The position numbers and the translations under genes are program-made. The notes beneath the pieces were generated by a model, which worked only from the letters and a program-made list of their open reading frames with translations, was not told where the DNA came from and searched no databases. A stretch of DNA of 64,000 bases from an uncultured Clostridia bacterium (GTDB lineage Bacteria > Bacillota > Clostridia > Lachnospirales > Anaerotignaceae): assembly GCA_944378105.1 (NCBI GenBank), contig CALWGC010000028.1, forward strand, positions 30,650 to 94,649, in the 5' to 3' direction. Positions 35,060 to 44,503 of the stretch are shown here, piece by piece (positions within the stretch are counted from its first letter, which is position 1; each line of letters begins with the position of its first letter).

Positions 35060-36430
35060 ATGGTAAAAAAGAAAGATCAAGTGACGGTGACCATAGAAAG
35101 TTTGTCTTTTCCCAAAAAGGGGAAGGGGATGGTAGAAGGGATGCCGTTGACGGTAAAGGGTGTGCTGCCGGGGCAAACGGTGCGCTGCGCCATTACGAAA
35201 AAAAGAGAAGGACGGCTGGAAGGGCGGCTGTTGGAAATTTTGGAACGGGCGCCTTATGAAAGAGCGCCTTTGTGCAGCCAGTTTGACTTGTGCGGTGGAT
35301 GTACTTATCAAACCATTTCCATGGAACAGGAAAATGCGTTCAAAGAGCAGCAGGTGCTGGAATTGTTAAAGCAGGCCGGCGTGACTGGGTTTCAATATGA
35401 AGGCATCACCGCTTCCCAGGTGCAAAAGGGGTATCGCAATAAATGCGAGTTTTCCTTTGGCGACAATGGGGCAGAGGGCCGGCTTTCGCTGGGGATGCGG
35501 CGACGCAACAGTTTTTATGAAGTGGTGACGTTAGAAAAGGACTGCACGTTGGTGGACGACGATTTTGTGGACATCATCCATGCCAATTTGGACTTTTTTG
35601 CATCCCGCCAGATTCCCTTTTATCATAAAGGCCGCCACGACGGGGTACTGCGGCATTTGGTGGTGAGAAAAGGCCATTACACCGGGGAAATTTTGTTGAA
35701 CTTGGTGACTGCTTCCCAGTGGGGTTTTTCGTTGGAAGAATGGAAAGAGAAAATGCTTTCGCTGCCGCTACAGGGAAAAATTGTCAGCTTATTTCATACG
35801 GTCAACGACAGTGTGGCCGACGTGGTGAAAAGCGACGAATCTACGCTGCTTTATGGACAGGAGTATTTTACGGACCGTTTGTTTGATTTGTCATTTCGGA
35901 TTACGCCGTTTTCCTTCTTCCAGACCAACACCCGGGGCGCCGAGCAGTTATACCAGATGGTGAAAGATTATGTGGGCGAGGGAAACCACACGGTATTGTT
36001 TGATTTGTACTGCGGCACCGGTACCATCAGCCAGGTGATGGCCAGACAATGTAAAAAAGTGTATGGCATTGAACTGGTGGCAGAGGCGGTGGAAGCGGCC
36101 AAGGAAAACGCGGCCCAAAACGGCATTGACAACTGTACCTTTTTGGCCGGGGACGTGTTGGAATTGGTGGACCAGTTGGAAGAAAAGCCGGATGTCATCA
36201 TCGTTGACCCACCCCGGGATGGGATTCATCCAAAGGCCATTGGAAAAATCATTGCCTTTGGGGCGCCCAAGATTGTGTATGTATCCTGTAAGCCATCGTC
36301 GCTGGCCCGGGACTTGGCCGTGTTCCAGGAAAATGGGTATGTGGTAAAGCGGCTCCAGTTGATGAACCAGTTTGGCCATACGGAACATATTGAGACGGTG
36401 GTGGAATTGGTTCGGGCGGAAGAAAGATGA
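35060..36430 (+). CDS. rlmCD: 23S rRNA (uracil-5-)-methyltransferase, RlmCD/RumA family
   Basis: 456 residues. An N-terminal TRAM domain is followed by the iron-sulfur motif Cys72-x5-Cys78-x2-Cys81 (CSQFDLCGGC) and a fourth cysteine in NKCEFSFG. The SAM-binding methylase has LYCGTGTISQVMA, DPPRDGIHPKAI and the catalytic Cys410 in VSCKPSSLARD. In Firmicutes one enzyme often modifies both U747 and U1939. It stands alone between two terminator/promoter units. Confidence 0.93.
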   Translation: MVKKKDQVTVTIESLSFPKKGKGMVEGMPLTVKGVLPGQTVRCAITKKREGRLEGRLLEILERAPYERAPLCSQFDLCGGCTYQTISMEQENAFKEQQVLELLKQAGVTGFQYEGITASQVQKGYRNKCEFSFGDNGAEGRLSLGMRRRNSFYEVVTLEKDCTLVDDDFVDIIHANLDFFASRQIPFYHKGRHDGVLRHLVVRKGHYTGEILLNLVTASQWGFSLEEWKEKMLSLPLQGKIVSLFHTVNDSVADVVKSDESTLLYGQEYFTDRLFDLSFRITPFSFFQTNTRGAEQLYQMVKDYVGEGNHTVLFDLYCGTGTISQVMARQCKKVYGIELVAEAVEAAKENAAQNGIDNCTFLAGDVLELVDQLEEKPDVIIVDPPRDGIHPKAIGKIIAFGAPKIVYVSCKPSSLARDLAVFQENGYVVKRLQLMNQFGHTEHIETVVELVRAEER

Positions 36431-36532
36431 GAGCGTGAAAAACTAGCGTTTTTACACAGCAGACGTACCCGATTCAGCGGATTGACAGTGATTACTTTAC
36501 AGAAGAACAAGAAAAAATTTTTTGCTTATGAC

Positions 36533-36569
36533 ATGAGGCCGCTTCTTATGAAAAAAGAAGCGGCCTCAT
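36533..36569 (+). terminator. Strong hairpin after RlmCD gene
   Basis: A perfect 15-bp stem (36533-36547 with 36555-36569) with a 7-base loop; the T tract is interrupted. It probably terminates the methylase transcript; the next promoter starts eight bases later. Confidence 0.75.
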
Positions 36570-36576
36570 CTGTTGA

Positions 36577-36604
36577 TTGACATTTTTTTCTTGTTTGTTA
36601 CAAT
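36577..36604 (+). promoter_or_regulatory. Promoter of the NUDIX-sbcDC operon
   Basis: Perfect TTGACA at 36577-36582, a 16-base spacer and TACAAT at 36599-36604. Confidence 0.75.
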
Positions 36605-36640
36605 AAACAAAAAGACTGGATGCAGAAAGAGGTGTTTTGG

Positions 36641-37045
36641 ATGACAGAAGTGGTGGCGGCCCTGGTTTGGCAGGAGGGAAAGCTTTTGATTTGTCAGCGC
36701 CCGGCCCACAAAGCGCGGGGCCTATTGTGGGAGTTTCCCGGCGGAAAAGTGGAAGTAGGAGAGACAAAGGAAGCGGCGTTGGTGCGGGAATGCCAAGAAG
36801 AGCTGGCGGTGACGGTGGCAGTGGAAAAAGTGTTTGCCGAAGTGACCCATGCCTATCCCGACTTGACGGTGCATTTGACCCTGTTTTTGGCCCATATCGA
36901 CGCAGGAACCATAGAAAAACGGGAGCATCACGACATTCGCTTTGTGGAAGTGGAGGAACTGAGCCAATATCCTTTTTGTCCAGCCGATGTAGATATTTTG
37001 GCACAAATCCAGATGCAATTTGGAACAAAGGGGGAAGCGATGTGA
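36641..37045 (+). CDS. NUDIX hydrolase, MutT/8-oxo-dGTP diphosphatase-like
   Basis: 134 residues. The NUDIX box GGKVEVGETKEAALVRECQEEL is complete. The N-terminal pattern VVAALVWQEGKLLICQRP and KARGLLWEFPGG fit the MutT subgroup that sanitises oxidised nucleotides. ATG 36641 follows AAAGAGGTG; the in-frame ATG at 36620 lies too near the promoter. It overlaps sbcD by four bases (ATGTGA), so it is probably coupled with this repair nuclease. Confidence 0.9.
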   Translation: MTEVVAALVWQEGKLLICQRPAHKARGLLWEFPGGKVEVGETKEAALVRECQEELAVTVAVEKVFAEVTHAYPDLTVHLTLFLAHIDAGTIEKREHHDIRFVEVEELSQYPFCPADVDILAQIQMQFGTKGEAM

Positions 37046-38166
37046 AACTGATTCATCTTTCAGACTTACATTTGGGAAAGAGGGTCAATGGCTTTTCCAT
37101 GTTGGAAGATCAAGCCTATGTATTGGAGCAGATCATTGCCATTGTCAAAGAGGAGGCGCCAGAGGGGATACTCATTGCCGGCGATGTCTATGATAAGCCG
37201 GTGCCGCCGGCAGAAGCAGTGCGGCTGTTTGACGACTTTTTATACCGTCTTTCGAAAGAAAAAATACAAGTGTTTTTGATTAGCGGAAACCACGATTCGC
37301 CAGAGCGGCTTTCCTTTGGCGGGCGCATGATGGAGCCAGGCGGGATTCACATTGCGCCGGTTTTTGACGGGACGGTGACGCCCATTTCGTTTCAGGATGA
37401 GTATGGCCTGGTGCAAATCTATCTCTTGCCTTTTGTAAAACCGGCCCAGGTGCGGGCCTTTTACCAACCGGCCGAAAGTTATCAGCAGGCCCTGGAGCGG
37501 GTCATGGAGCAGATACCGGTGGATAAGACGGTCCGTAACGTGTTGGTGACCCATCAGTTTGTGACCGGGGCCCTGTGTTCCGATTCGGAGGAGCGGGCCG
37601 TGGGCGGTACGGACCAAGTGGATGGGAATTTATTTGCAGACTTTGACTATGTAGCGCTGGGGCATTTGCACCGGCCGCAGAAAGTGGGCCGGGAAAGCAT
37701 GCGCTATTGCGGGACACCGTTAAAATATTCGTTTTCCGAAGTGCGGGATCGAAAATCGGTGACGGTGGTGGAACTGAAGGAAAAAGGGAAGGTGGAACTG
37801 AGGACGGTGCCCCTTTCGCCTTTGAGAGACTTGCGGGAGTTAAAGGGGACGTATTTGGAACTGATGGACTTGCCTTTGACGGAAGCATCCAATGATTATC
37901 TGCACATCACCCTCACCGACGAAGAGGACGTTTGGGATGCCCTGGCTAGACTGCGCACCCATTTTCCCAATTTGATGAAGCTGGACTATGAAAACACACG
38001 CACCAAAATCCAAGGAAAGCTGGAAGAGATGGAGCTAGGCAAACAGGAAAAACCGGAAGAATTGTTTGCCGACTTTTTTGAAACCCAGAACAACCGGCCC
38101 CTGCGGGAGGAAGAAGCAGACTTTTTGCGTCAGTGCGTAGAACAGATTTGGAGGGATCGGCCATGA
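37042..38166 (+). CDS. sbcD: Exonuclease SbcD (Mre11-like subunit)
   Basis: About 374 residues, calcineurin-like metallophosphoesterase. Motifs are LSDLHLGK, IAGDVYDKP, ISGNHDSPERL, VTHQFV and LGHLHRPQ, all metal ligands. It starts at GTG 37042 with AAAGGGGG upstream and its 3' end overlaps sbcC. With SbcC it cleaves hairpins and protein-blocked DNA ends. Confidence 0.95.
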   Translation: MKLIHLSDLHLGKRVNGFSMLEDQAYVLEQIIAIVKEEAPEGILIAGDVYDKPVPPAEAVRLFDDFLYRLSKEKIQVFLISGNHDSPERLSFGGRMMEPGGIHIAPVFDGTVTPISFQDEYGLVQIYLLPFVKPAQVRAFYQPAESYQQALERVMEQIPVDKTVRNVLVTHQFVTGALCSDSEERAVGGTDQVDGNLFADFDYVALGHLHRPQKVGRESMRYCGTPLKYSFSEVRDRKSVTVVELKEKGKVELRTVPLSPLRDLRELKGTYLELMDLPLTEASNDYLHITLTDEEDVWDALARLRTHFPNLMKLDYENTRTKIQGKLEEMELGKQEKPEELFADFFETQNNRPLREEEADFLRQCVEQIWRDRP

Positions 38167-41100
38167 AACCAGTCAAATTGTGCTTATCTGCCTTTGGCCC
38201 TTATGCCAAGGAAACGGAAGTGGATTTTCGGCAGTTGGGCGAAAGCGGCTTATATTTGATTACCGGCGATACCGGGTCTGGAAAGACGACGCTTTTTGAT
38301 GCCATCACCTTTGCCCTCTATGGCGAGGCCAGCGGGCAAAACCGCAGTGCCGCCATGTTTCGCTCCCAATATGCCGATGAAAAAACGCTGACCTTTGTGG
38401 AGCTGACCTTTTCTTATGGCGACCAAAGTTACACGGTGCGGCGGGTACCGGAACAAGAACGGCTTTCGATGAAGGGCGACAAGAGGATTCGACAGCGGCC
38501 AGAGGTGGAGCTGCATTTGCCAGACGGGCGGGTGTTGACAAAAATCAAAGAAGCAGACGCAGCCATTGTGGAGCTGATGGGGGTGGACTATGCCCAGTTT
38601 ACCCAGATTGCCATGCTGGCCCAGGGGGATTTTTGGAAGTTATTGTTGGCGGAGACCAAAGAGCGGCAGCAAATTTTTCGCGAAATTTTCCAGACCACGC
38701 CTTTTTTGCAACTGCAAGAACTGCTGAAAGCCGAAGCGGCCCAGCGAAAAGACGCTTGCAGCAAGGCCCAAGAAAGCGTGAAACAATATGTAAAGGGGAT
38801 TGCCGTCTTGCCCGAAAGCCCCTATTTTGCCCCATTGGAGGAGGCCAAGGAAAAAGGCTTTGGCGCCAATGACGTATTGAACTATTTGGAAGGGCAAATG
38901 CAGCTGGACCGAAAGGAAATGGAAGAGGCAGAAGCGGTTCTTCGCCAGTTGGACCAATCCATGGCCGAAGTCAACACCATGCTGGGCAAGGCAGAAGAAC
39001 AGGCCAAAACCAAGGCATCGCTTCAGGATGCACAGCAAAAATATGCTGCCCAGCAAACCAAAGTGGAAGAAGCAAAAAAAGCATTGGAAGAAGCTAAGGA
39101 ACAGGCCCAGGCGGTGGAAGGCTTGACTAAAACCCAGGCGGCCATTGAAGCCGAATTGCCCCAGTATGAACAGCTGGATGCTTTGCAGCAAAGTTTGCAC
39201 CAAACGCAACAAGAAACCAAAACGGCAAAGGAAGCCCAAGACAAAATCCAACAACAATGGGCCGATCAAAAAGAGGCCTTGGAACAAATGCGCGCCAAAC
39301 GCCAGAAATTGGGGGCAGAAGGCAAGCCTTTGGATGCATTGCAGCAGCAAAAAGACCAGATGACCCAAAAACAACAGGAACTGGTTTTGTTGCAACAGGT
39401 CAAAAAAGAGCTGGAAGAAAAAGAAGCCAAACGCTTGGCAGCGGAAAAGGCCTTGGAGCAGAAAAAGGCGAAGCTGCAAAAACAAAAGGCCGCCTTGGAA
39501 GAAGCACAAAAAATTTTGGAGCAAGAAAAAGAGGAAAGCCGGAAACTGGACCAAGCTGCGGCCCAAGCAGAGCGGTTTTCTCACCAGATGACGGTTTGGA
39601 GCGAGCGGAAAAAAGCGTTAGCTCAACTGGAAAACGACGAAAAAGAACTGGCCGATTTGGCCAAAAAACTGCAAGAAGCCCAATCGGCCTATCAACAGGC
39701 CCAACAACAGGCTGCCCGTTTGACCAGCTTTCATCAAGACTTGCAAAAAGCATTTTTGGATGCCCAGGCAGGGCTTTTGGCCCAAAGCCTTTCTCCGGGA
39801 GAACCTTGTCCCGTTTGCGGCGCCTTGGATCATCCTTTCCCGGCAAAAGCCGCCACCGATGCACCGACGGAAGCGGCATTAAAACAGGCCGCCAAAGAAG
39901 CAGACGAAGCCCAACAAGCGGCAGCCAAAGCCAGTGCCGACGCCGGAAAAGAAAAAGGGGCCTGGGAAGCGAAGGCAAAACAAAAAGAAGAGAGGGAAAA
40001 AGAATTGCTCTTTGTCCCATCTACCCAGTCCCTCCAAACCTTGGCCGAGGCCAAAGAGGAGGCCATCCGCCAATCCAAAGCCATGGAAGAGGCTTGGAAA
40101 ACGGCTTCGGCCCAATGGGAACAGAAACAAACGCTGGATGAAACCATTGCACAGCACGAAGCGTTGATTGCCAAAAAGACCACCGCGTATCAACAAGACA
40201 GCGAGGCCCTGACGGAAGTGGAGGCCAAATGGATTCATTTTGCGGCGGCGTTGTCAGCCAAGTGGACGGCCATGGAGGAACAGGGGGCAAGGCTGCTTCG
40301 TGCGGGGCAAACGGTGGAAGATTTGCCAGAAGCACTTTCTTGGGTGAAAGAAACCTTGGAAAAACTGGAAGCTGATTGCCTGGCAGAAGAAAAGCGGCAA
40401 AAAGCCTTCCAAGAACTGGAAGAAGCGATTCCAAAGGCAGAACAAGCCCAGGCCAAGGCAGAAGAAGCGTTGCGCGAGGCAATGCAAAAAACGGCCCAAC
40501 TGACGGCCAAGGCAGAAGCCCAACTGGCCCAGTGCCAGTCGTTACAAGAAACGCTGCGCTTTGAGACAAAGGCAAAAGCCTTGGAAGAACAAGAACGGAT
40601 CAAAGAAGCCATTTCGGCATACCAAAAATCCCTCCTTTTGGCGCAAGAAATGCTGCAAGGGGAAGAAAAGACGTTGGCTGCCTGCCTGGGGACGAAAACA
40701 AAACTGGAAGAGATGATAGCCCAGGCCGTACCGGTGGAAGCAGAGGTATGGAAAGAAAAAGGACAGGCGCTTTTACGCCAAAAACAAGAAAAGACGGCGC
40801 AAAAAGAAGCCAGCTATGCAAGACTGACCACCAACGAGACGGCAAAAGAAAACATCCAAAAAACAGCCAGCCGTCTTTTGGCTTTGGAAGAAGAATATGC
40901 CTGGGTGCGCAATCTTTCCAACACCGCCAACGGCACCTTGACCGGAAAAGAAAAAATTGCCCTGGAAACCTATGTCCAGACCACTTATTTTGACCGCATC
41001 CTGCGCCGGGCCAATGTCCGCTTTTTGATGATGAGCGGCGGGCAGTATGAACTGATGCGGCGGGAAGAGGCAGAAAATAACCGCAGCCAAACGGGGCTGG

Positions 41101-41444
41101 AGTTGGACGTATTGGACCACTATAACGGTACCCGCCGCTCGGTGAAATCCCTTTCTGGCGGCGAAACCTTCCAGGCCTCTTTGTCCTTGGCCCTGGGGCT
41201 TTCCGATGAGGTGCAGGCCTTGGCCGGGGGCATCCGATTGGAGAGTATGTTTGTGGATGAAGGGTTTGGCTCGTTGGATGAAGATGCGTTGCAGCAGGCC
41301 ATCGGGGCCCTGTCCTCTTTGACAGAAGGCAACCGCCTGGTGGGGATCATTTCCCATGTGGCAGAACTGAAAGAAAAAATCGAAACGCAAATTGTGGTGA
41401 AAAAAGAAAAAACAGGCGGAAGCCGTCTGTTCATTCAAAGATAG
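38163..41444 (+). CDS. sbcC: Exonuclease SbcC (Rad50-like ATPase)
   Basis: About 1093 residues. Walker A GDTGSGKTT (35-43) begins the ATPase head. Very long Glu/Gln/Lys/Ala-rich coiled coils flank the zinc hook CPVC (Cys549, Cys552). The C-terminal half supplies the signature SLSGGETFQASLSLALGLS and Walker B/D-loop FVDEGFGSLDEDAL. Its start overlaps the sbcD stop by four bases. The high purine content of the coiled-coil part produces long open frames on the other strand, which are not genes. Confidence 0.96.
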   Translation: MKPVKLCLSAFGPYAKETEVDFRQLGESGLYLITGDTGSGKTTLFDAITFALYGEASGQNRSAAMFRSQYADEKTLTFVELTFSYGDQSYTVRRVPEQERLSMKGDKRIRQRPEVELHLPDGRVLTKIKEADAAIVELMGVDYAQFTQIAMLAQGDFWKLLLAETKERQQIFREIFQTTPFLQLQELLKAEAAQRKDACSKAQESVKQYVKGIAVLPESPYFAPLEEAKEKGFGANDVLNYLEGQMQLDRKEMEEAEAVLRQLDQSMAEVNTMLGKAEEQAKTKASLQDAQQKYAAQQTKVEEAKKALEEAKEQAQAVEGLTKTQAAIEAELPQYEQLDALQQSLHQTQQETKTAKEAQDKIQQQWADQKEALEQMRAKRQKLGAEGKPLDALQQQKDQMTQKQQELVLLQQVKKELEEKEAKRLAAEKALEQKKAKLQKQKAALEEAQKILEQEKEESRKLDQAAAQAERFSHQMTVWSERKKALAQLENDEKELADLAKKLQEAQSAYQQAQQQAARLTSFHQDLQKAFLDAQAGLLAQSLSPGEPCPVCGALDHPFPAKAATDAPTEAALKQAAKEADEAQQAAAKASADAGKEKGAWEAKAKQKEEREKELLFVPSTQSLQTLAEAKEEAIRQSKAMEEAWKTASAQWEQKQTLDETIAQHEALIAKKTTAYQQDSEALTEVEAKWIHFAAALSAKWTAMEEQGARLLRAGQTVEDLPEALSWVKETLEKLEADCLAEEKRQKAFQELEEAIPKAEQAQAKAEEALREAMQKTAQLTAKAEAQLAQCQSLQETLRFETKAKALEEQERIKEAISAYQKSLLLAQEMLQGEEKTLAACLGTKTKLEEMIAQAVPVEAEVWKEKGQALLRQKQEKTAQKEASYARLTTNETAKENIQKTASRLLALEEEYAWVRNLSNTANGTLTGKEKIALETYVQTTYFDRILRRANVRFLMMSGGQYELMRREEAENNRSQTGLELDVLDHYNGTRRSVKSLSGGETFQASLSLALGLSDEVQALAGGIRLESMFVDEGFGSLDEDALQQAIGALSSLTEGNRLVGIISHVAELKEKIETQIVVKKEKTGGSRLFIQR

Positions 41445-41471
41445 GATTGCATTTTTGGTCTCTGGTTTGGA

Positions 41472-41918
41472 CTATGGGTTCCAATGGGTAGAAAAAAACG
41501 CCAACAATGCTGCAAAAAACGCCTGGTTTTGGGCCTCCGTTCGCTTTTTTTGGTGGCCCTTGACCGGCGTTTTTTGCCGTCGGAGTTCTTTTTTGATGTG
41601 GCGTTCAAACAGTAAGCGGTCGATGTTTTCGGCGGTGTAAAAAAAGCCATTGGGGTGCATGGCATAACCACCCTTGCCAAGGACCATGGCCGCCAGGCCG
41701 TAGTCTTGGGTGACGCAAAGATCGCCAGGCTGTAAGTGGTTGAGCAATGCAAAATCCACGGCATCGCTTCCTTTGGATACGGTAACCCAGCGGCAATGTT
41801 CCTCCTTTGGCATATGGCTGGTGTCAGAAAAAACGGTGACCAAAACGCCATGGGTTTTTGCGGCAGCAAGGCATTGGGCAATGACCGGACAGCCGTCTCC
41901 GTCGATGAATAGTTCCAT
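41472..41918 (-). CDS. DUF188/YaiI-YqxD family protein
   Basis: 148 residues on the minus strand from ATG at 41918, with AAGGAGG upstream. The family start is [15 protein letters not shown], with PIN-like acidic residues, followed by [31 protein letters not shown] sequence ([19 protein letters not shown]). The basic tail ends with histidine and arginine-rich sequence. Conserved but uncharacterised; a nuclease fold has been suggested. Convergent with sbcC without a clear shared terminator. Confidence 0.9.
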   Translation of the reverse strand: MELFIDGDGCPVIAQCLAAAKTHGVLVTVFSDTSHMPKEEHCRWVTVSKGSDAVDFALLNHLQPGDLCVTQDYGLAAMVLGKGGYAMHPNGFFYTAENIDRLLFERHIKKELRRQKTPVKGHQKKRTEAQNQAFFAALLAFFSTHWNP

Positions 41919-42032
41919 TTGTTCCACCTCCTTTTTTGTTATGGTAGCAGAAAAAGGGAAAAAAAGAAATGGCTTTTTTTTCTGCAATATGATATGATAA
42001 GGAGCAAATCGACAACAAAGGGGATGAAAGAA

Positions 42033-42962
42033 TTGCCAATTAAATTGCCAAAAAATTTACCAGCACAAGACATCTTAAGCCAAGAAGGGATTTTCGTCAT
42101 GGACGAAGACCGTGCTTTTCACCAAGACATTCGTCCGTTGCGCATTGCCATATTGAATTTGATGCCGCTCAAAGAAGTGACGGAAGTGCAGCTGCTGCGC
42201 CTTCTGGGGAATACCCCTTTGCAGGTGGAAATTACGCTTCTGGCACCCAAAAACCACGATCCCAAAAACACATCGCCAGAGCATATGAAAAGTTTTTACC
42301 ATACCTTTGATGAAGTGAAAAACGAAAAATTTGATGGTATGATTATCACCGGCGCGCCCATTGAATTATTGGAGTTTGAGGAGATTGATTTTTGGGACGA
42401 ACTGGTGGAAATCATGGAGTGGACGAAGAAAAACGTACACAGCACCATGCACATTTGTTGGGGGGCACAGGCGGGGCTGTACTATCATTACGGCATTCCA
42501 AAACACACCTTGGACCAGAAAGTGTTTGGCGTCTTTCCCCATTATACCAATGACTATGGCGATAAACTGCTGAAGGGTTTTGACGATGAGTTTTTTGTGC
42601 CCCATTCCCGCCGCACCGAAGTGCGCTCGGAAGACATTGCCAAAAACCCAAAGGTGGTTATTTTGTCGGAAAGCGAAGAATCGGGGGTTTATATTGCCAT
42701 TGCCAAACATGGCAAGCAAATTTTTGTGATGGGTCATTCGGAATATGACTTGATGACGCTCAAGCAAGAGTATGACCGGGACGTGGCCAAGGGCATTCCC
42801 ATCCATGTGCCGTTACATTATTTCCAAGACGACAACCCCACAAAGCGCCCCATCATGCGCTGGAGATCCCACTCCAATTTGCTCTTTAGTAACTGGCTCA
42901 ACTATTATGTTTACCAAGAAACACCATACGATGTTAGCCAGATCACAGGGGAAGAAGCGTGA
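42033..42962 (+). CDS. metA: Homoserine O-acetyltransferase, MetA family
   Basis: About 309 residues from TTG 42033, nine bases after AAAGGGG; the ATG at 42024 is in frame but directly abuts the ribosome site. The numbering from TTG reproduces the family: catalytic Cys142 in HICWGAQAG, His/Glu in MGHSEYD. Residue 111 is Glu (GAPIE), which in MetA enzymes such as the Bacillus cereus protein selects acetyl-CoA rather than succinyl-CoA, where Gly is found. So the name succinyltransferase often given to this family is probably wrong here. It activates homoserine for methionine synthesis. Confidence 0.93.
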   Translation: MPIKLPKNLPAQDILSQEGIFVMDEDRAFHQDIRPLRIAILNLMPLKEVTEVQLLRLLGNTPLQVEITLLAPKNHDPKNTSPEHMKSFYHTFDEVKNEKFDGMIITGAPIELLEFEEIDFWDELVEIMEWTKKNVHSTMHICWGAQAGLYYHYGIPKHTLDQKVFGVFPHYTNDYGDKLLKGFDDEFFVPHSRRTEVRSEDIAKNPKVVILSESEESGVYIAIAKHGKQIFVMGHSEYDLMTLKQEYDRDVAKGIPIHVPLHYFQDDNPTKRPIMRWRSHSNLLFSNWLNYYVYQETPYDVSQITGEEA

Positions 42963-42976
42963 GAGCGCAAAAGGTC

Positions 42977-43005
42977 TTGTGGCCCGGAGAGGAGTATGGT
43001 ATAAT
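42977..43005 (+). promoter_or_regulatory. Promoter of the TauABC/SsuABC-like transporter
   Basis: TTGTGG at 42977-42982, a 17-base spacer and TATAAT at 43000-43005. The 187-base leader that follows has hairpins (for example GGTTTTTG with CAAAAACC near 43091-43119) but no recognised riboswitch. Confidence 0.7.
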
Positions 43006-43191
43006 CTAGACAAATGCGCCAGAATTGGGGGCAATTTTTTAGCCTCTCATTTTGGTTTGCAAATACAATCGACAGTATTGCAAGACAGATGGTTTTTGTA
43101 ACTTTCGTTGGCAAAAACCGTTGGCATGATCCACTGCCGATGAAAACAGACTTTTGGAAGAAAAGTCGCGTATAAAAGGAGAGGATTGCAG

Positions 43192-44316
43192 ATGAAAAAG
43201 AGAAAATGGTTAGCTTTTTTGATGGCCCTTTGTATGGCTGTAACGGTGTTGGCCGGCTGCTCCAGTAGCACCACCACCGAAGAAAGCAGTACCACCGAAG
43301 AAACCACCGAAACAGAGAAAACCACAGACGAAACAACCCAAGAAACCACCGAAGAAACGGCCGAAGGGACTGAAGACGAAGAAGCTTCCCAGTATCCAAA
43401 CGTGAAAAAAGATCCGGCCTTGGCCATGCATGTTGGCTTTATCAACGGCCCAACCGGTATGGGTGCTGCCATGCTGATGGACGAAAACGAAAATGGTTTC
43501 TTGTTTGGCAATTATGATTTCCAGATTTATTCCGATCCAACGGAAGTGACCGGCAAGATCATCAACGGCGAATTGGACGTGGCCGCTGTGCCGGTAAACC
43601 TGGCTGCCACCCTCTACAATAAAACCGAAGGCGGCGTACAAATTGCAGCCATCAACACCTTGGGTACTACCTATTTGGTGGAAAACGGCCAGAACATTTC
43701 TTCCATGGAAGATTTGGAAGGGAAAACCGTTTATTTGTCTGGACAAGGTTCTGTACCGGATTATGTGTTTACCTATCTGTTGGCCAAAAGCGGCATCACC
43801 GACTGCACCGTAGAATATGCCACAAGCCATGTGGAACTGGCAACGAAAATTGCTGCCGGTGAAGTGGATTTGGCCGTGATGCCAGAGCCTTATGTATCCA
43901 TTGCCATGAGCCAAAACGATGCCCTGCGGGTAGCCATCGACTTGGCCGAAGTATGGGATACCTTCTCTTATGAAGAACCAAACGTGGATAACACCCTGCC
44001 CATGGGCTGTATCGTTGTGCGGACGGCTTATTTAGAAGAACATGAAAAAGAATTCAAAAAATTCTTGGATGAATACGATAACTTTATCGATGTGGTAAAA
44101 GAAGATTATGCCGCCGCCGCCGAAAAGGCAGCAGAGTTTGGCATTGTAGAAGATGCCGCCGTGGCCGAAAAAGCTTATCCAAATTGCCACATCACCTATA
44201 TCAAAGGAGAACCGATGGTGCGCTTGGTAGATCACTTCTTAAATGTGATGTATGAAACCAATGCAAAATCCATTGGTGGCGCTTTGCCAGAAGATGATTT
44301 TTATTACATTCGATGA
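43192..44316 (+). CDS. ABC transporter substrate-binding lipoprotein, NMT1/SsuA-like
   Basis: About 374 residues. Signal and lipobox VLAGC with Cys23 precede a Thr/Glu-rich linker (about 27-65). The binding domain has the periplasmic-binding type II pattern of nitrate, taurine, sulfonate and thiamine-precursor receptors: GELDVAAVPVNLAATLYN and TVYLSGQGSVPDYVFTYLLAKSGI. It is followed by its permease and ATPase. Its location after metA suggests a sulfur compound, but sequence cannot discriminate from other ligands. ATG 43192 follows AAAGGAGAGG. Confidence 0.88.
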   Translation: MKKRKWLAFLMALCMAVTVLAGCSSSTTTEESSTTEETTETEKTTDETTQETTEETAEGTEDEEASQYPNVKKDPALAMHVGFINGPTGMGAAMLMDENENGFLFGNYDFQIYSDPTEVTGKIINGELDVAAVPVNLAATLYNKTEGGVQIAAINTLGTTYLVENGQNISSMEDLEGKTVYLSGQGSVPDYVFTYLLAKSGITDCTVEYATSHVELATKIAAGEVDLAVMPEPYVSIAMSQNDALRVAIDLAEVWDTFSYEEPNVDNTLPMGCIVVRTAYLEEHEKEFKKFLDEYDNFIDVVKEDYAAAAEKAAEFGIVEDAAVAEKAYPNCHITYIKGEPMVRLVDHFLNVMYETNAKSIGGALPEDDFYYIR

Positions 44317-44333
44317 GCATATCAGGTCTGCTT

Positions 44334-44471
44334 CTCCCCGCTTGGCGGGGAGAGGCTCACACAAGAAAAGAAAGAGGCTCTTCCGTAAGGTGGAAAGAAA
44401 AAACCGACGGATCGTTTTGAAAGAAACGGCAGTCGGCTTTTTTCAAAATCGTTCTTTTTTTCTGTGAGCCT
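44334..44471 (+). repeat. Nested inverted repeats between binding protein and permease
   Basis: Three structures: CTCCCCGC at 44334-44341 with 44345-44352; an enclosing 9-bp helix AGGCTCACA at 44353-44361 with 44463-44471; and, inside it, a terminator-like hairpin 44404-44436 followed by six T. They may control downstream expression. Confidence 0.7.
44404..44443 (+). terminator. Intercistronic terminator/attenuator in the TauABC-like operon
   Basis: CCGAC/GTCGG outer and CGTTT/AAACG inner helices with a CTTTTTT tail, located between the binding protein and permease genes. Confidence 0.7.
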
Positions 44472-44503
44472 GTGGAGGTTTTTTCCCACAAGGGGCCGGA
44501 AAG

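Noticed and set aside
38640..39584. Long open frame (314 codons) on the minus strand inside sbcC
   Set aside because: It is opposite to coiled-coil sequence rich in GAA, AAA, CAA and GCC codons, whose complements rarely make stops. No ribosome site or domain; sbcC motifs are intact on the plus strand.
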